Assembly: GCF_004363045.1 (NCBI RefSeq)
Contig: NZ_SNYJ01000003.1
Span: 237,357-301,356, forward strand
Source: Aureibacillus halotolerans
GTDB lineage: Bacteria > Bacillota > Bacilli > Bacillales > DSM-28697
Length of the DNA: 64,000 nt
Direction of reading: 5' to 3'
This document shows positions 16,759-25,371 of this stretch, in pieces. The position numbers and the translations under genes were made by a program. Position 1 is the first letter of the stretch. The number at the start of each line of letters is the position of its first letter. A model generated the notes under the pieces. The model did no database searches. It had not been told where the DNA came from and worked only from the letters and a program-made list of their open reading frames with translations.

Positions 16759-16926
16759 CCCTAAAAACAGTTTGTATACCTTTTATTATAAGCAACTTTG
16801 CGTTAAAACTCCATGCACTTTCCACGTAAGTTTAAAAAGTAGCACTCCTGTTTCTAAAACCCGTGGTCTAAGAGATTCAAAGAGATTCATACACATTATA
16901 AAATTGTTTCAGCCAAGGAGATTTTT

Positions 16927-18390
16927 TTAGCGATCTGGATCCTTTGGATGTAATATTTTCGGTCGATGATGCTTCAATGGAATTGGAGCCCGCAGCAGTA
17001 CATCCTTAAGCGCTTCCCGATTAAACGGCAGGAGTGGCCAAAGATAAGGAACATCGAACCCTTTGAGTCTCACTAAAAATAGGACCCAAAACGTCACACC
17101 AACTACAAATCCGACCACTCCAAAAAGACCTGTCGTGAGGAGCAAAAAAATCCGAAAAAGACGATTGGCAATGCTCAGCTCATAGCTTGGTGTCGCAAAC
17201 GTTCCAATGGCTGCAATCGACAAATAAAGGATGACCTCGTTGGAGAATAACCCTACCTCCACCGCAACTTGTCCGATAAGTACAGCAGCGACGAGGCCAA
17301 GGGCAGTCGCGAGCGAAGACGGTGTGTGTATGGCCGCCATACGTAACAGGTCTAACCCGACCTCGATAATCAAAAATTGAAAGAGGAGTGGGACAACCCC
17401 TGAATCGTCAACACCAATATACGCTAATGCGTCGGGGAGGAGCTCTGGTGTGATCGCTAATAAAAACCATAACGGTAGCATAAATAGTGACAACCATACA
17501 CCAAGGAAGCGAACACCACGAAGATAGGTGCCAATAATCGGTTTCTGGCGATATTCTTCTGCGTGCTGCAAATGGTGGAAAAATGTTGTCGGTGTAATTA
17601 AGACACTTGGTGAACCATCTACAATGATAATCACATGTCCCTCAAACAAATGGGATGCAGCCGTATCTGGCCGTTCTGTATACCGAGCAAGAGGGTACGG
17701 ATTTTTGAATTCCTTGAAGATAAATTCCTCGATTGTTTTTTCAGCCATAGGCAAACCGTCTGTATCAATACTCTCCAAGGCTTTTTTAATCTCAGCCACA
17801 TGACTCGGATCAGCAATGTCCTCCAGATAGCTAATACAAATATCTGTTTTCGATCGCCTTCCGATTTGCATGTACTCCATACGTAAAGACCGATCTCGTA
17901 TCCGTCTTCGCGTCATTGCCGTATTGAATACGATCGTTTCAACAAAGCCATCTCTTGCACCACGCACAACTCGCTCTACATCAGGCTCTTCTGGTCCACG
18001 CACTGGATATGTACGGGCATCAATTAAAATAGCTGTTGAAACGCCTTCTACAATCATAGCAACAGGTCCACTTAATACCTGATCAATGATAATCTCAAGG
18101 TCGTCCTCTGTTCCAATTTCAATATAGGGAATATGTGTTTTCATGAGGGTGTCAAGTGGTTGATCATCAAGGTCTGATTCTTTTAAATGCGAAAGAGCTC
18201 GCATAATGTACAGCATAATGTCGTCCTTGACAAAGCCATCGATTAAAAAGAGTGCCATTTTCCTGTTGGCATACTTCAGATCGACTTGAATGACATCAAA
18301 GCTTTTATCGACACCGAGGCGCTTATGTAAATACGCAATATTCTCCGTGAAATTCTCCGTTAACGGGACTCGTTTATGAGGTTTATGCAT
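16927..18390 (-). CDS. spoVAF: Stage V sporulation protein AF (GerA-family membrane protein)
   Basis: 487-residue member of the GerA/SpoVAF family, expected in the inner membrane of the forespore, where it works with the SpoVA dipicolinate channel system and in germination. A soluble N-terminal domain (to about residue 285, with LTENFTENIAYL, RRRIRDRSLRMEYMQ and IIVDGSPSVLI) is followed by five or six membrane segments. ATG at 18388-18390 is preceded by AAGGGTGAT 7 bases upstream; a GTG four codons earlier overlaps that site. The gene stands alone, without spoVAA-AE or gerAB/AC neighbours. Confidence 0.88.
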   Translation of the reverse strand: MHKPHKRVPLTENFTENIAYLHKRLGVDKSFDVIQVDLKYANRKMALFLIDGFVKDDIMLYIMRALSHLKESDLDDQPLDTLMKTHIPYIEIGTEDDLEIIIDQVLSGPVAMIVEGVSTAILIDARTYPVRGPEEPDVERVVRGARDGFVETIVFNTAMTRRRIRDRSLRMEYMQIGRRSKTDICISYLEDIADPSHVAEIKKALESIDTDGLPMAEKTIEEFIFKEFKNPYPLARYTERPDTAASHLFEGHVIIIVDGSPSVLITPTTFFHHLQHAEEYRQKPIIGTYLRGVRFLGVWLSLFMLPLWFLLAITPELLPDALAYIGVDDSGVVPLLFQFLIIEVGLDLLRMAAIHTPSSLATALGLVAAVLIGQVAVEVGLFSNEVILYLSIAAIGTFATPSYELSIANRLFRIFLLLTTGLFGVVGFVVGVTFWVLFLVRLKGFDVPYLWPLLPFNREALKDVLLRAPIPLKHHRPKILHPKDPDR

Positions 18391-18534
18391 TTGAATGATC
18401 ACCCTTTATCTTCGGCAAAATGAACTCTCTTAAACGTTCATTAATTTGACCTTACTCGCTAAAGCAAACGACACTTCTGCTACTCATCATTGTCATGCTT
18501 TTCGTGTTCCATACCTTTATTCCGATAGAAAGAC

Positions 18535-18585
18535 AAAACCACCCTCTAGCGACAAAAAGGCTCTGTCATCAAAAGGTGGTTTCTT
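18535..18585 (-). terminator. Probable terminator after the small yqgO-like gene
   Basis: On the minus strand AAACCACC pairs with GGTGGTTT across a 31-base loop region, followed by a T-rich tract, 30 bases after the stop of 18614-18790. Confidence 0.55.
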
Positions 18586-18613
18586 TTCATCCTTGTATAT
18601 CTAAGCAATACGG

Positions 18614-18790
18614 TTAAAACAGATCCCCTTCAAGCTTTTTCCGGATATAAGGACCTGCAAATCGACGAACGACAATGTTTCGTAACCAATTGGCTGACAT
18701 CAAAAATCCAAGCAAACGATAGCGCAACGTGTACAATGCAAAAATAGCACCAAGGAGAAGCATCCATTTTGCTATATCGGCTTCACGCAT
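18614..18790 (-). CDS. Small membrane protein, YqgO-like
   Basis: 58 residues, ATG at 18788-18790 with GGAGGG 8 bases upstream. One hydrophobic segment (WMLLLGAIFALYTLRY) is followed by a basic region (RNIVVRRFAGPYIRKK). The place between spoVAF/yqgQ and yqgN matches that of B. subtilis yqgO, a small protein of unknown role, but I cannot confirm homology by sequence. It follows thiF by 62 bases and may share its transcript. Confidence 0.65.
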   Translation of the reverse strand: MREADIAKWMLLLGAIFALYTLRYRLLGFLMSANWLRNIVVRRFAGPYIRKKLEGDLF

Positions 18791-18852
18791 TTATACATCC
18801 CTCCAGTACGCCTTAGGGTGGCTTATCTGCTGGAGGTTTATGCAAGAGCTGG

Positions 18853-19854
18853 TTAATTTCCTAAGTAACGACTATATAAGCTTCGTGCCGTTGAAGCTTC
18901 CTTAACGCCTTGAATAAGGACTCGTCCGTCTTTGAAGATGACAAAAGTGGTTTGATCAGAAATTTTTGCACGAACGAGAAACGGTGTTGTCGTCACATCG
19001 GCAATTGGGTTTAAACGCTCTGCGACCTCTTCCAATTGAAACGAGCTCTTGTATTGAAGTTGTATAGCGTCACGACCACACAAGACCGCTTCTGTTTTTT
19101 CCCTTGCATTTAATGAAGGGTATTCATGGGATTGACAGGTGGGACACGTCGCCTTCGGTGCTGTAAACGGAAGATGGTGATAGCGGCCAGTCCATGCATC
19201 AAAGGACGTTAAACCTTCCTGTTCAAGTTCCTCATGCACGAGCCATTGGAGCACACTCGTTGTCTGGAGGGCAGCTGTGATCGCTACGGCTGGAGAGATC
19301 ACCCCGACAGTGTCACAGGTTTCCCCATGGTCTCCACCAGAAATCATACAACGCAGGCATGGCGTTTTCCCTGGGATAAAAAAACCTGCCAGACTTCGCG
19401 ATGACACGGCTCCTCCATACGCAAATGGTAGATTGTATTTAACGCTCACATCATTCAGCAGGAACCGAGTCGAAAAATTATCTGTCCCGTCGACAATAAC
19501 ATCCATTCCATCCACGTGTTCCATCACATTGGATGCGGTCACATCTGTGATAATGCTTTCAATGGTCACGGTACTATTAATTTTTTCAAGCTTGTTTTTT
19601 GCGGCCTCCGCCTTAGGGGCCAATTGTCTAGCATCCTCCTCGTCAAACAACTGCTGTCGTTGCAAATTAGACCATTCAACAAAATCACGATCAATTAAGC
19701 GTACATGACCGATCCCGGCACGTACAAAATGCGTTGCTGTTGCGGTTCCAAGGGCTCCCATGCCAACAATAACAACCGACGCCTTTGCCAGTCGTTCCTG
19801 CCCCTCTTCCCCAATTGGTTGAAACAATGTTTGTCGAGAATATCGTGTTGTCAT
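18853..19854 (-). CDS. thiF: ThiF/MoeB-family adenylyltransferase
   Basis: E1-like enzyme, 333 residues, that adenylates the C-terminal Gly of ThiS (or MoaD). N-terminal nucleotide site VGMGALGTA, arginine finger region NLQRQQLF, and zinc cysteines CLRC and CPTC are present; about 80 extra C-terminal residues lack a rhodanese cysteine motif that I can identify. ThiF and MoeB are hard to separate by sequence; the thiazole operon at 8104-11198 has no thiF of its own, which favours ThiF. Start ATG at 19852-19854 with GGAGGGG upstream, 17 bases after yqgN. Confidence 0.85.
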   Translation of the reverse strand: MTTRYSRQTLFQPIGEEGQERLAKASVVIVGMGALGTATATHFVRAGIGHVRLIDRDFVEWSNLQRQQLFDEEDARQLAPKAEAAKNKLEKINSTVTIESIITDVTASNVMEHVDGMDVIVDGTDNFSTRFLLNDVSVKYNLPFAYGGAVSSRSLAGFFIPGKTPCLRCMISGGDHGETCDTVGVISPAVAITAALQTTSVLQWLVHEELEQEGLTSFDAWTGRYHHLPFTAPKATCPTCQSHEYPSLNAREKTEAVLCGRDAIQLQYKSSFQLEEVAERLNPIADVTTTPFLVRAKISDQTTFVIFKDGRVLIQGVKEASTARSLYSRYLGN

Positions 19855-19871
19855 TTGCTGCGCCCCTCCTT

Positions 19872-20426
19872 TCAAGACCAATACTCGTGTTGGTCTGTGA
19901 CGATTAGATCCATGCGAATGTCGGTTTCTTCTCTTGGCAACTCTTCAAGCATCATTTCGTTAAAAGCAAGCCCCATTTTTATCCCTTTCGTTTCTTTAAG
20001 ATAGCGATCATAATACCCGCCACCATACCCAAGGCGATCTCCATTTTTTGCAAAGCAGAGACCTGGAATGACAAGCAAGTCTATGGCTTCAAACGTCAAC
20101 ACCTGTGAATCACAAGGCTCTTCAATGCCGTACCTGTTTCGTTTCATTAAACTGTTTTTATTCATTTGCAAAAACTGCATCGAGCGGTCCGCTGCTATTT
20201 TGGGCAACGCTACCCGCTTATGCTGCTCATACGCCGCTTGAATAAGTGCTTCCGTTTGAACTTCACCTTCAATAGCAGCATAAATACCAACCTGTTTGGA
20301 TTGTTGCCATGCCTTCGTTCTCAACACCCGCCCTGTCACCAAATTAGTTTTTTGGTCGCGATCCGCGATGAGCTTCCGCTTCGCTTTCATTTGTTGTCGA
20401 ATAAAGTGTTTCTCTTGAATGTCCAT
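19872..20426 (-). CDS. yqgN: 5-formyltetrahydrofolate cyclo-ligase
   Basis: Converts 5-formyl-THF to 5,10-methenyl-THF with ATP. The C-terminal GYGGGYYDRYL signature and an N-terminal basic QQMKAKRKL segment that contributes to ATP binding mark the family; about 184 residues is normal. The start is uncertain: ATG at 20424-20426 was chosen; a TTG five codons upstream and an ATG 12 codons downstream are alternatives, none with a strong ribosome site. Located between rpmG and thiF, as yqgN is near rpmG in B. subtilis. Confidence 0.92.
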   Translation of the reverse strand: MDIQEKHFIRQQMKAKRKLIADRDQKTNLVTGRVLRTKAWQQSKQVGIYAAIEGEVQTEALIQAAYEQHKRVALPKIAADRSMQFLQMNKNSLMKRNRYGIEEPCDSQVLTFEAIDLLVIPGLCFAKNGDRLGYGGGYYDRYLKETKGIKMGLAFNEMMLEELPREETDIRMDLIVTDQHEYWS

Positions 20427-20459
20427 ATGCTTAGTGTACAAAGAAAGCGAAAAAAAAGC

Positions 20460-20490
20460 GAAAAAAAAACAACAGGAGGACCCTGTTGTT
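20460..20490 (-). terminator. Terminator after rpmG
   Basis: On the minus strand AACAACAGG pairs with CCTGTTGTT, then nine T. The stem begins at the rpmG stop codon, and the tail runs toward yqgN, so rpmG is largely a separate transcript. Confidence 0.92.
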
Positions 20491-20638
20491 ATTTCGTTTC
20501 GCGATGCACCGTGTGGCGTTGAAGACGAGGTGAATATTTTTTCAGCTCGATACGCTCTGGGTTGGTTCGTTTGTTTTTTGTTGTAATATAATTACGGTCA
20601 CCAGTTTCAGTGCATTCAAGTGTAATGTTTACGCGCAT
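20489..20638 (-). CDS. rpmG: Ribosomal protein L33 (bL33)
   Basis: 49-residue 50S subunit protein. The sequence [25 protein letters not shown] start, with [14 protein letters not shown] and a basic HTVHRETK end, is unmistakable. It has a single cysteine rather than the four-cysteine zinc ribbon, so this is the zinc-independent (C-minus) form, like RpmGA of B. subtilis. ATG at 20636-20638. Confidence 0.96.
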   Translation of the reverse strand: MRVNITLECTETGDRNYITTKNKRTNPERIELKKYSPRLQRHTVHRETK

Positions 20639-20666
20639 AAGTATCCCTCCATTTCTTGCAACACAT

Positions 20667-20696
20667 ACTATAATAAAGTACCAAACGTAACGACAA
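20667..20696 (-). promoter_or_regulatory. Probable sigma-A promoter of rpmG
   Basis: On the minus strand TTGTCG (20691-20696) and TATAGT (20667-20672) are 18 bases apart, about 30 bases upstream of the rpmG start. Confidence 0.5.
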
Positions 20697-21308
20697 AAGG
20701 CAAGTTAGTTCGTGTTTTTTATTTACAGAATGACTTGTTTTTTTCAAAGCATAGCCACTGCCTATTGGTTTACATGTTTAGATGAAGAATAACCTGCAAC
20801 CCATTGAAGTGATTGCTTTATACTAGTGGCTATACGCTCGCTTCTCCCCTAAAGGCACAAGTGCATTATCGACTCGATAAAACCTCGCCTCAGGAGTCTC
20901 GCTTATGACAGCTTTTAATGATGATTCATTTTTTATTTAGTGATTTAGGATGTAGAAGTCCGCTTGTTACTGAAAAATGAACTTTTAGAAATCACAGGAT
21001 TATGAGCAATGGTATCTTTATATTACTGCATACAGCAGCCGTTATTTTTAAGAAGTCCATTCATCTATGTCACCTTTCGTCCACTCAAGCACAACCAGCG
21101 TTAAAATCGATTTTGCACTGCGGAAGTTATCTGAATTATAAACAAACCTTATGTCCACCACTGCATCAATACTGCACTAGGATGCAAATTTGCATAAAAC
21201 GATGCATTTACTTGTCTTGTTTGCTAAGCAATCACGTTTTAACACGCTTTATTATTCGATATACGAGTCTCGGACATAATAAATAACAATTTACACAGAA
21301 ACAAACCC

Positions 21309-21435
21309 CAGCGTAGTCAAAATACGTAGACTCTAGCGGGATCAGCGCGAGCTGAAGATCCCCTCGGAAAGCCTGCTTTCCGAGGAAGCTGAAGCCGTGC
21401 CCCGCAGAAAGCGAAGTATTTTGACGGAGCGGTCG
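21309..21435 (+). repeat. Palindromic core repeat, copy C
   Basis: Outer arms GTCAAAATAC / GTATTTTGAC pair perfectly; central hairpin CCTCGGAAAGC / GCTTTCCGAGG (21362-21372, 21375-21385) has an 11-base perfect stem with a 2-base gap; GCTGAAG stands on both sides. Confidence 0.93.
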
Positions 21436-21828
21436 TCATTCCTGTGCCCCCCAGTGCATCATCGACTCGAAAAGGCCACGTCTCGTTTTCTTTTCTCCTG
21501 GCGTCTCGCTAGTGGCAGCTTTTATTGATCGACTCTTTTTATGATGTAACATGAATTCAAAAGGACTCATTAAAAGAATTAACTTGTAGAAATCCGTTTC
21601 GTTACTAAAAGATGATATTTAGAAATACAGATCGTGAGCAGAGGCCCTTATCTGTTTACCAGAATACAGCAGTCGTTGAAGAACTAAATTTATCTCTACT
21701 CTTGCATTAGGTAAACCAACTTTGCATGAAACGATGCCCTTACTTGTCTTAATTGGTTGCAACACGCTTTCTTACTCGATATACGGATTTCGGACACAAT
21801 AAAAAACAATCTAACCAGAAGCAAACCC

Positions 21829-21954
21829 CAGCGTAGTCAAATACGTAGACTCTAGTGGAATCAGCGCGAGCTGAAGATCCCCTCGGAAAGCCTGCTTTCC
21901 GAGGAAGCTGAAGCCGTGCCCCACAGAAAGCGAAGTATGTTGACGCAGCGGTCG
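21829..21954 (+). repeat. Palindromic core repeat, copy D
   Basis: Same orientation and central hairpin as copy C; the outer arm has lost one A on the left (GTCAAATAC) and carries GTATGTTGAC on the right. Confidence 0.93.
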
Positions 21955-22352
21955 TCATTCCTGTGCACCCAAGCGCATCATCGACTCGAAAAGGCCACGT
22001 CGCGTTTTCTTTTCTCCTGGCGTCTCGTTAGTGGCAGCTTTTATTGATCGACTCTTTTTATGATGTAACATGAATTCAAAAGGACTCATTAAAAGAATTA
22101 ACTTGTAGAAATCCGTTTCGTTACTAAAAGATGATATTTAGAAATACAGATCGTGAGCAGAGGCCCTTATCTGTTTACCAGAATACAGCAGGCGTTGTTT
22201 TGAAGAACTAAATTTATCTCTACTCTTGCATTAGGTAATCCAACTTTGCATGAAACGATGCCCTTACTTGTTTTAATTGGTTGCAAAACGCTTAATTACT
22301 CGATATACGAGTCACGGACATAATAAATAACAATTTACACAGAAACAAAACC

Positions 22353-22478
22353 CAGCGTAGTCAAATACGTAGACTCTAGTGGGATCAGCGCGAGCTGAAG
22401 ATCCCCTCGGAAAGCCTGCTTTCCGAGGAAGCTGAAGCCGTGCCCCGCAGAAAGCGAAGTATTTTGACGCAGCGGTCG
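22353..22478 (+). repeat. Palindromic core repeat, copy E
   Basis: Shares with copy D the single-A deletion in the left arm and the GACGCAGCGG right end, so D and E appear to be the most recent duplicates. The usual post-core block is missing: the sequence jumps within about 25 bases to a TTACTGAAAGACGACC pre-core block. Confidence 0.93.
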
Positions 22479-22789
22479 TCATTCCTATGCCCCCCAGCGC
22501 ATCTCCGCTCGTTACTGAAAGACGACCTTTTAGAAAATACAGGATTGTGAGCTTTGGCAACTTTAATTTTCCTCAATACTCAAGATATCATTTCATCTAT
22601 CTCACCCTGCTTCTACTCAGTCACTGTCAGCGTTGAAAGTAATTTTTGCACTGCGAAAGTTGTCGTTAACTCCTATAAATTCGTCAAATGACGACAAAAT
22701 GTCATGTTTTCTCCTTTAAAAACCTTACGAAGCGCTCGAATAGTATGGTATAAATGTATAGTATTAAGACTCAAAAGGAAGGGAATCTC

Positions 22790-23155
22790 ATGACTACGAT
22801 TTTAATTGTTTTAGTATGTATCGCAATTGCACTGTTTGTCATTTCTTTTTTCGCCAAGGATCGAATGAAGGACGTGGAGGAACAGCTCGAACAATTGACG
22901 ATTCAAACATCGCAGGATACTTATCAACTCCGACGTAAAGTAGAGGTCTTTGAAGAAGAAATGCTTCTCACTGACACACAAACTCAACAAATAGACGATC
23001 ATATGGCTTCAGAGCAAGAGCTTCTCACTGAAAAAGCCTTGCATTTGCACGCCCAGGGCTTGGATCCTTCATCGATTGCCCACGCACTTCACATTAGCAC
23101 CGACCATGTTGAGCAATTATTGTATGCTGAGAAAAGCAGAGGCGTCCTTTTATGA
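22790..23155 (+). CDS. Membrane-anchored coiled-coil protein, SwrB/DUF6115-like
   Basis: 121 residues: one N-terminal membrane helix (TILIVLVCIAIALFVISFF), then a predicted coiled coil (about residues 24-75, rich in Glu, Gln and Lys), and a C-terminal helix-turn-helix-like segment (GLDPSSIAHALHISTDHVEQLL). This layout resembles YlxL/SwrB or DUF6115 proteins, but I cannot name a function. ATG at 22790 with AAGGAAGGG upstream. Its stop overlaps the next start as ATGA, so the two genes form an operon beginning just after the repeat array. Confidence 0.75.
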   Translation: MTTILIVLVCIAIALFVISFFAKDRMKDVEEQLEQLTIQTSQDTYQLRRKVEVFEEEMLLTDTQTQQIDDHMASEQELLTEKALHLHAQGLDPSSIAHALHISTDHVEQLLYAEKSRGVLL

Positions 23156-23664
23156 GCCGAAACACGTTACGCTCCTTTTCAGCTGGTATCGTGTTTGCCG
23201 TTGTTGTCGTATTGATATTTACGGGTTTTTCTCCACAACCTACGCTGAGCGAAGCCTCTGTCAATCGCTACCTAGACGCCAATGGTCAGATGGCCGTTTC
23301 AGCTGATGGAAGCCTTTCTTCGACCGACGAGCAACCAGCGGCTGATAAAGGCGATGAATTGCAAAAAAATGAAGAATCGCCTAGTCCCGTATCAGATGAA
23401 GGTGCAAATGCTGACAACGATAATGCTGAAGACGAAAACGCAGCTCCAGAAGAACCAAAAACGGAATGGACGATTACCGTTGAAGAAGGCATGAGCACAT
23501 ATGAAGTAAGTCAACAGCTTGAAGAGTTAGGTTTGCTAGATGCGTCTGTTCTGACGAATTATCTGGAAGATAACAACATTGCACAGTATGTTCAAATCGG
23601 TGATCATGAAATCAAAGCCGGAATGAACATTGTCGAGATCGCCAAACAAATTACAAATCGCTAA
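23152..23664 (+). CDS. Short MltG/YceG-like membrane protein
   Basis: 170 residues. An N-terminal membrane helix (AGIVFAVVVVLIFTGF) leads to an acidic, low-complexity linker (about residues 55-100: many Glu, Asp, Asn, Pro) and a C-terminal domain (VEEGMSTYEVSQQLEELGLL..EIKAGMNIVEIAKQIT) like the LysM-like N-terminal part of MltG endolytic transglycosylases. The catalytic MltG domain is absent, so it is probably a binding or regulatory envelope protein facing outward. Translationally coupled to the preceding coiled-coil gene. Confidence 0.75.
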   Translation: MSRNTLRSFSAGIVFAVVVVLIFTGFSPQPTLSEASVNRYLDANGQMAVSADGSLSSTDEQPAADKGDELQKNEESPSPVSDEGANADNDNAEDENAAPEEPKTEWTITVEEGMSTYEVSQQLEELGLLDASVLTNYLEDNNIAQYVQIGDHEIKAGMNIVEIAKQITNR

Positions 23665-23682
23665 CACCATACGTACATTTAT

Positions 23683-23724
23683 AAAAGACTGAGTAGAGGA
23701 TAAAACCCCTATTCAGTCTTTTTC
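23683..23724 (+). terminator. Terminator after the MltG-like gene
   Basis: AAAAGACTGA pairs with TCAGTCTTTT, with partial inner pairing, followed by a T-run, 19 bases after the stop. Confidence 0.85.
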
Positions 23725-24130
23725 GTTTGTGCCCGAAAGCAGAAATGTCAAAAATAGAGCCAAATGAGTGGGCCATGTCCATCTCGTAATCTGCTTATCC
23801 GTTCATACAACATTAGTTGAGAATATTTTCAGGCTGTTATTTGTGCGAAAACAAGCACTACAATTCATTCTGATTAAAATAAGATCTACGTTACCTGAAA
23901 GTGCACTAGAATAGATTTTACTTGACGTTCACATCAAAATCGGTGTAAATATTATACAAATGGTTAATAAAGGCTGAGTGTTTTTCACAACCATTAGTAG
24001 ATAGCCATTAATACCACAATTGAACGTGCCACGACATCACACAAAAAAGCTATACCATTACATTAGTTTAAGTGGCTGAAATCTGGCACTTGAAAGAAAC
24101 TCAATAACCTATGGAAAGGAATGTTACATA
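23725..24130. other. Gene-free interval before the DapA-like gene
   Basis: About 400 bases, AT-rich, without a credible gene. It contains an inverted copy of the short repeat at 6143-6222 (23838-23912) and the leader of the DapA-like gene. A TTGACG hexamer near 23939 is present, but no well-spaced -10 was found. Confidence 0.6.
23838..23912 (-). repeat. Short dispersed repeat, copy 2 (inverted)
   Basis: Reverse complement of this interval matches 6143-6222, sharing CAGGTAACGTAGATCTTATT and CTTGTTTTCGCACAA with scattered substitutions. Similarity weakens beyond both ends. Confidence 0.75.
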
Positions 24131-24958
24131 ATGCTTACTGAAGCTTACCACGTTACAATACCTACAGCCTTCTCACAAAATGAGGAGTTAGAAATCGAAC
24201 ACACATTGAATCATATTCAGAATTTGTATGATAAGGGGGTCAAATCGGTTTTAGTTTGTGGGACTACAGGAGAACAGCACAGTCTCAATACAGAAGAAAA
24301 ACGAAGGCTTATTGAAGCACTAGATGGTCATGGATTATCTAAAAAAATGGAGATCCTTTTTGGGGTAGGCGCTGTCAGACAAAAAGACGCAGTGATGATT
24401 GCGGAAGCAATTAGCAAAACGAATATTGCTGGTATGGTGTTAGGATTTCCTCCCTATATTGTGCCCACACAAGATGAAATTACAATATACATTAAAAAAG
24501 TTGTTGAAGCGGGGGGAAAACCTACAATTCTATATAACTCCCCAGCGAGAACAGGATTTGACCTGAGTGAAGATACCATCATAAAAACGTTTAATTCATT
24601 AAAACTTGTCATTGGACTAAAAGAATCTGGCCCAAAAAGTAAGGAAACCTTAGCCTATATAAAAGAATCATGTCCAGGTATTTACATTTATGCTGGCGGC
24701 GATATAGATCTTAAAAATAAACTTCAGAAGGGGTTCAATCGACTTTCCTCTGTAGCAGGAAATATTGATCCGAACGGGATACATGATTGGTTCAATAGGC
24801 TAATAGCTGGCGAAGAGAATCAAATGCACGATGATGCAATTCATTCACTTCTTAACTCAACATATACGAAGCGGTCAATTATTATTAATGTTAAAGCAGA
24901 ATTGAATAAACAAGGGATACAAATGGGCATTTGTAGAAGTCCATTGGGAAATTGTTAG
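24131..24958 (+). CDS. Orphan DapA-family aldolase (dihydrodipicolinate synthase-like)
   Basis: 275-residue class I aldolase of the DHDPS/N-acetylneuraminate lyase superfamily. CGTTGE, a Tyr in FPPYIVPTQ, YNSPARTG and Schiff-base lysine in GLKESG are present. The Arg after YNSPA fits DHDPS better than NanA, but the PPYIVP loop departs from the usual PYYNKP (the first Tyr is Pro), so substrate is uncertain. The gene is visibly more AT-rich than its neighbours, sits outside any operon and has no lysine-pathway partner here, which suggests transfer. ATG with AAAGGA about 10 bases upstream. Confidence 0.85.
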   Translation: MLTEAYHVTIPTAFSQNEELEIEHTLNHIQNLYDKGVKSVLVCGTTGEQHSLNTEEKRRLIEALDGHGLSKKMEILFGVGAVRQKDAVMIAEAISKTNIAGMVLGFPPYIVPTQDEITIYIKKVVEAGGKPTILYNSPARTGFDLSEDTIIKTFNSLKLVIGLKESGPKSKETLAYIKESCPGIYIYAGGDIDLKNKLQKGFNRLSSVAGNIDPNGIHDWFNRLIAGEENQMHDDAIHSLLNSTYTKRSIIINVKAELNKQGIQMGICRSPLGNC

Positions 24959-25115
24959 TCTGCAAAAGCACATAAGGAGTTCTGTAGCGATTTCGAGTGG
25001 AGGTCGACCGGTACTCATTTCTTTACATTGTCGGCTAAGGCCATCCTCATAAGCTCTGCAGAGGTCTTGCTTTTGACAAAAAAGCTTCGAACTTTATTAT
25101 TCAATCTTTAATATG

Positions 25116-25158
25116 AAAAAAGCAGTCCATTCCTCCTCCGAGGGCGGGCTGCTTTTTC
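25116..25158 (+). terminator. Terminator hairpin downstream of the DapA-like gene
   Basis: AAAAAAGCAGTCC pairs with GGGCTGCTTTTT with one gap, and T follows; the A-run on the other side makes it usable in both directions. Confidence 0.8.
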
Positions 25159-25274
25159 TCTATTCGCTTTACCATTCGTTAGGTGTTGACCGCTTACGTC
25201 GTTATGAAAAATAGGACTTAACTTAGCGCCCGGCTTGTAACAGATGAATCGGTCAATGCCTTAATAGCAAACAA

Positions 25275-25313
25275 AACTCCGAACAGATTCAAATGAATTG
25301 TTCGAAGTTTTAT
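25275..25313 (-). terminator. Terminator-like hairpin downstream of pbpA
   Basis: On the minus strand AAAACTTCGAACA pairs with TGTTCGGAGTTTT across a 13-base loop, followed by GTTTG. It lies about 60 bases past the pbpA stop. Confidence 0.7.
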
Positions 25314-25371
25314 CGGATAAATTAGGTATGCCTTAGCCTATTTCGGTTTGCAGCAGCGCTACAGCGCTCTA

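Larger units (their letters stand above)
20790..22640 (+). repeat. Tandem array of about 520-bp composite repeats
   Basis: Nearly 2 kb without a credible gene between divergent rpmG and the operon at 22790. The palindromic core recurs at 21309, 21829 and 22353 (spacings 520 and 524), and the sequence between cores is also repeated: a stretch with GTAGAAATCCG..TTACTAAAAGA and GTGAGCA, a CGATGCCCTTACTTGT block, and after each core a TCGACTCGAAAAGGCCACGT..GGCGTCTCG..TAGTGGCAGC block. An isolated post-core block starts the array (about 20839-20940) and a diverged pre-core block ends it (about 22507-22640). Confidence 0.9.
24959..25371. other. Intergenic region between the DapA-like gene and pbpA
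   Basis: 413 bases between convergent genes, holding two hairpins (25116-25158 and 25275-25313) and otherwise nothing I can identify. Confidence 0.6.

Noticed and set aside
21749..22576. Several 60-80 codon frames on the minus strand with similar proteins (TAASTYFAFCGARLQLPRK-type)
   Set aside because: They recur because the repeat recurs. Frames differ among copies by indels and lack ribosome sites, so they are repeat-derived and not a gene family.
20790..22640. CRISPR array
   Set aside because: Repeat units are about 520 bp with repeated intervening sequence; no short direct repeats with unique spacers and no cas genes.
23939..23965. Sigma-A promoter for the DapA-like gene at TTGACG
   Set aside because: The only TATA-like hexamer is 22 bases away, and none with 16-18 spacing is convincing.
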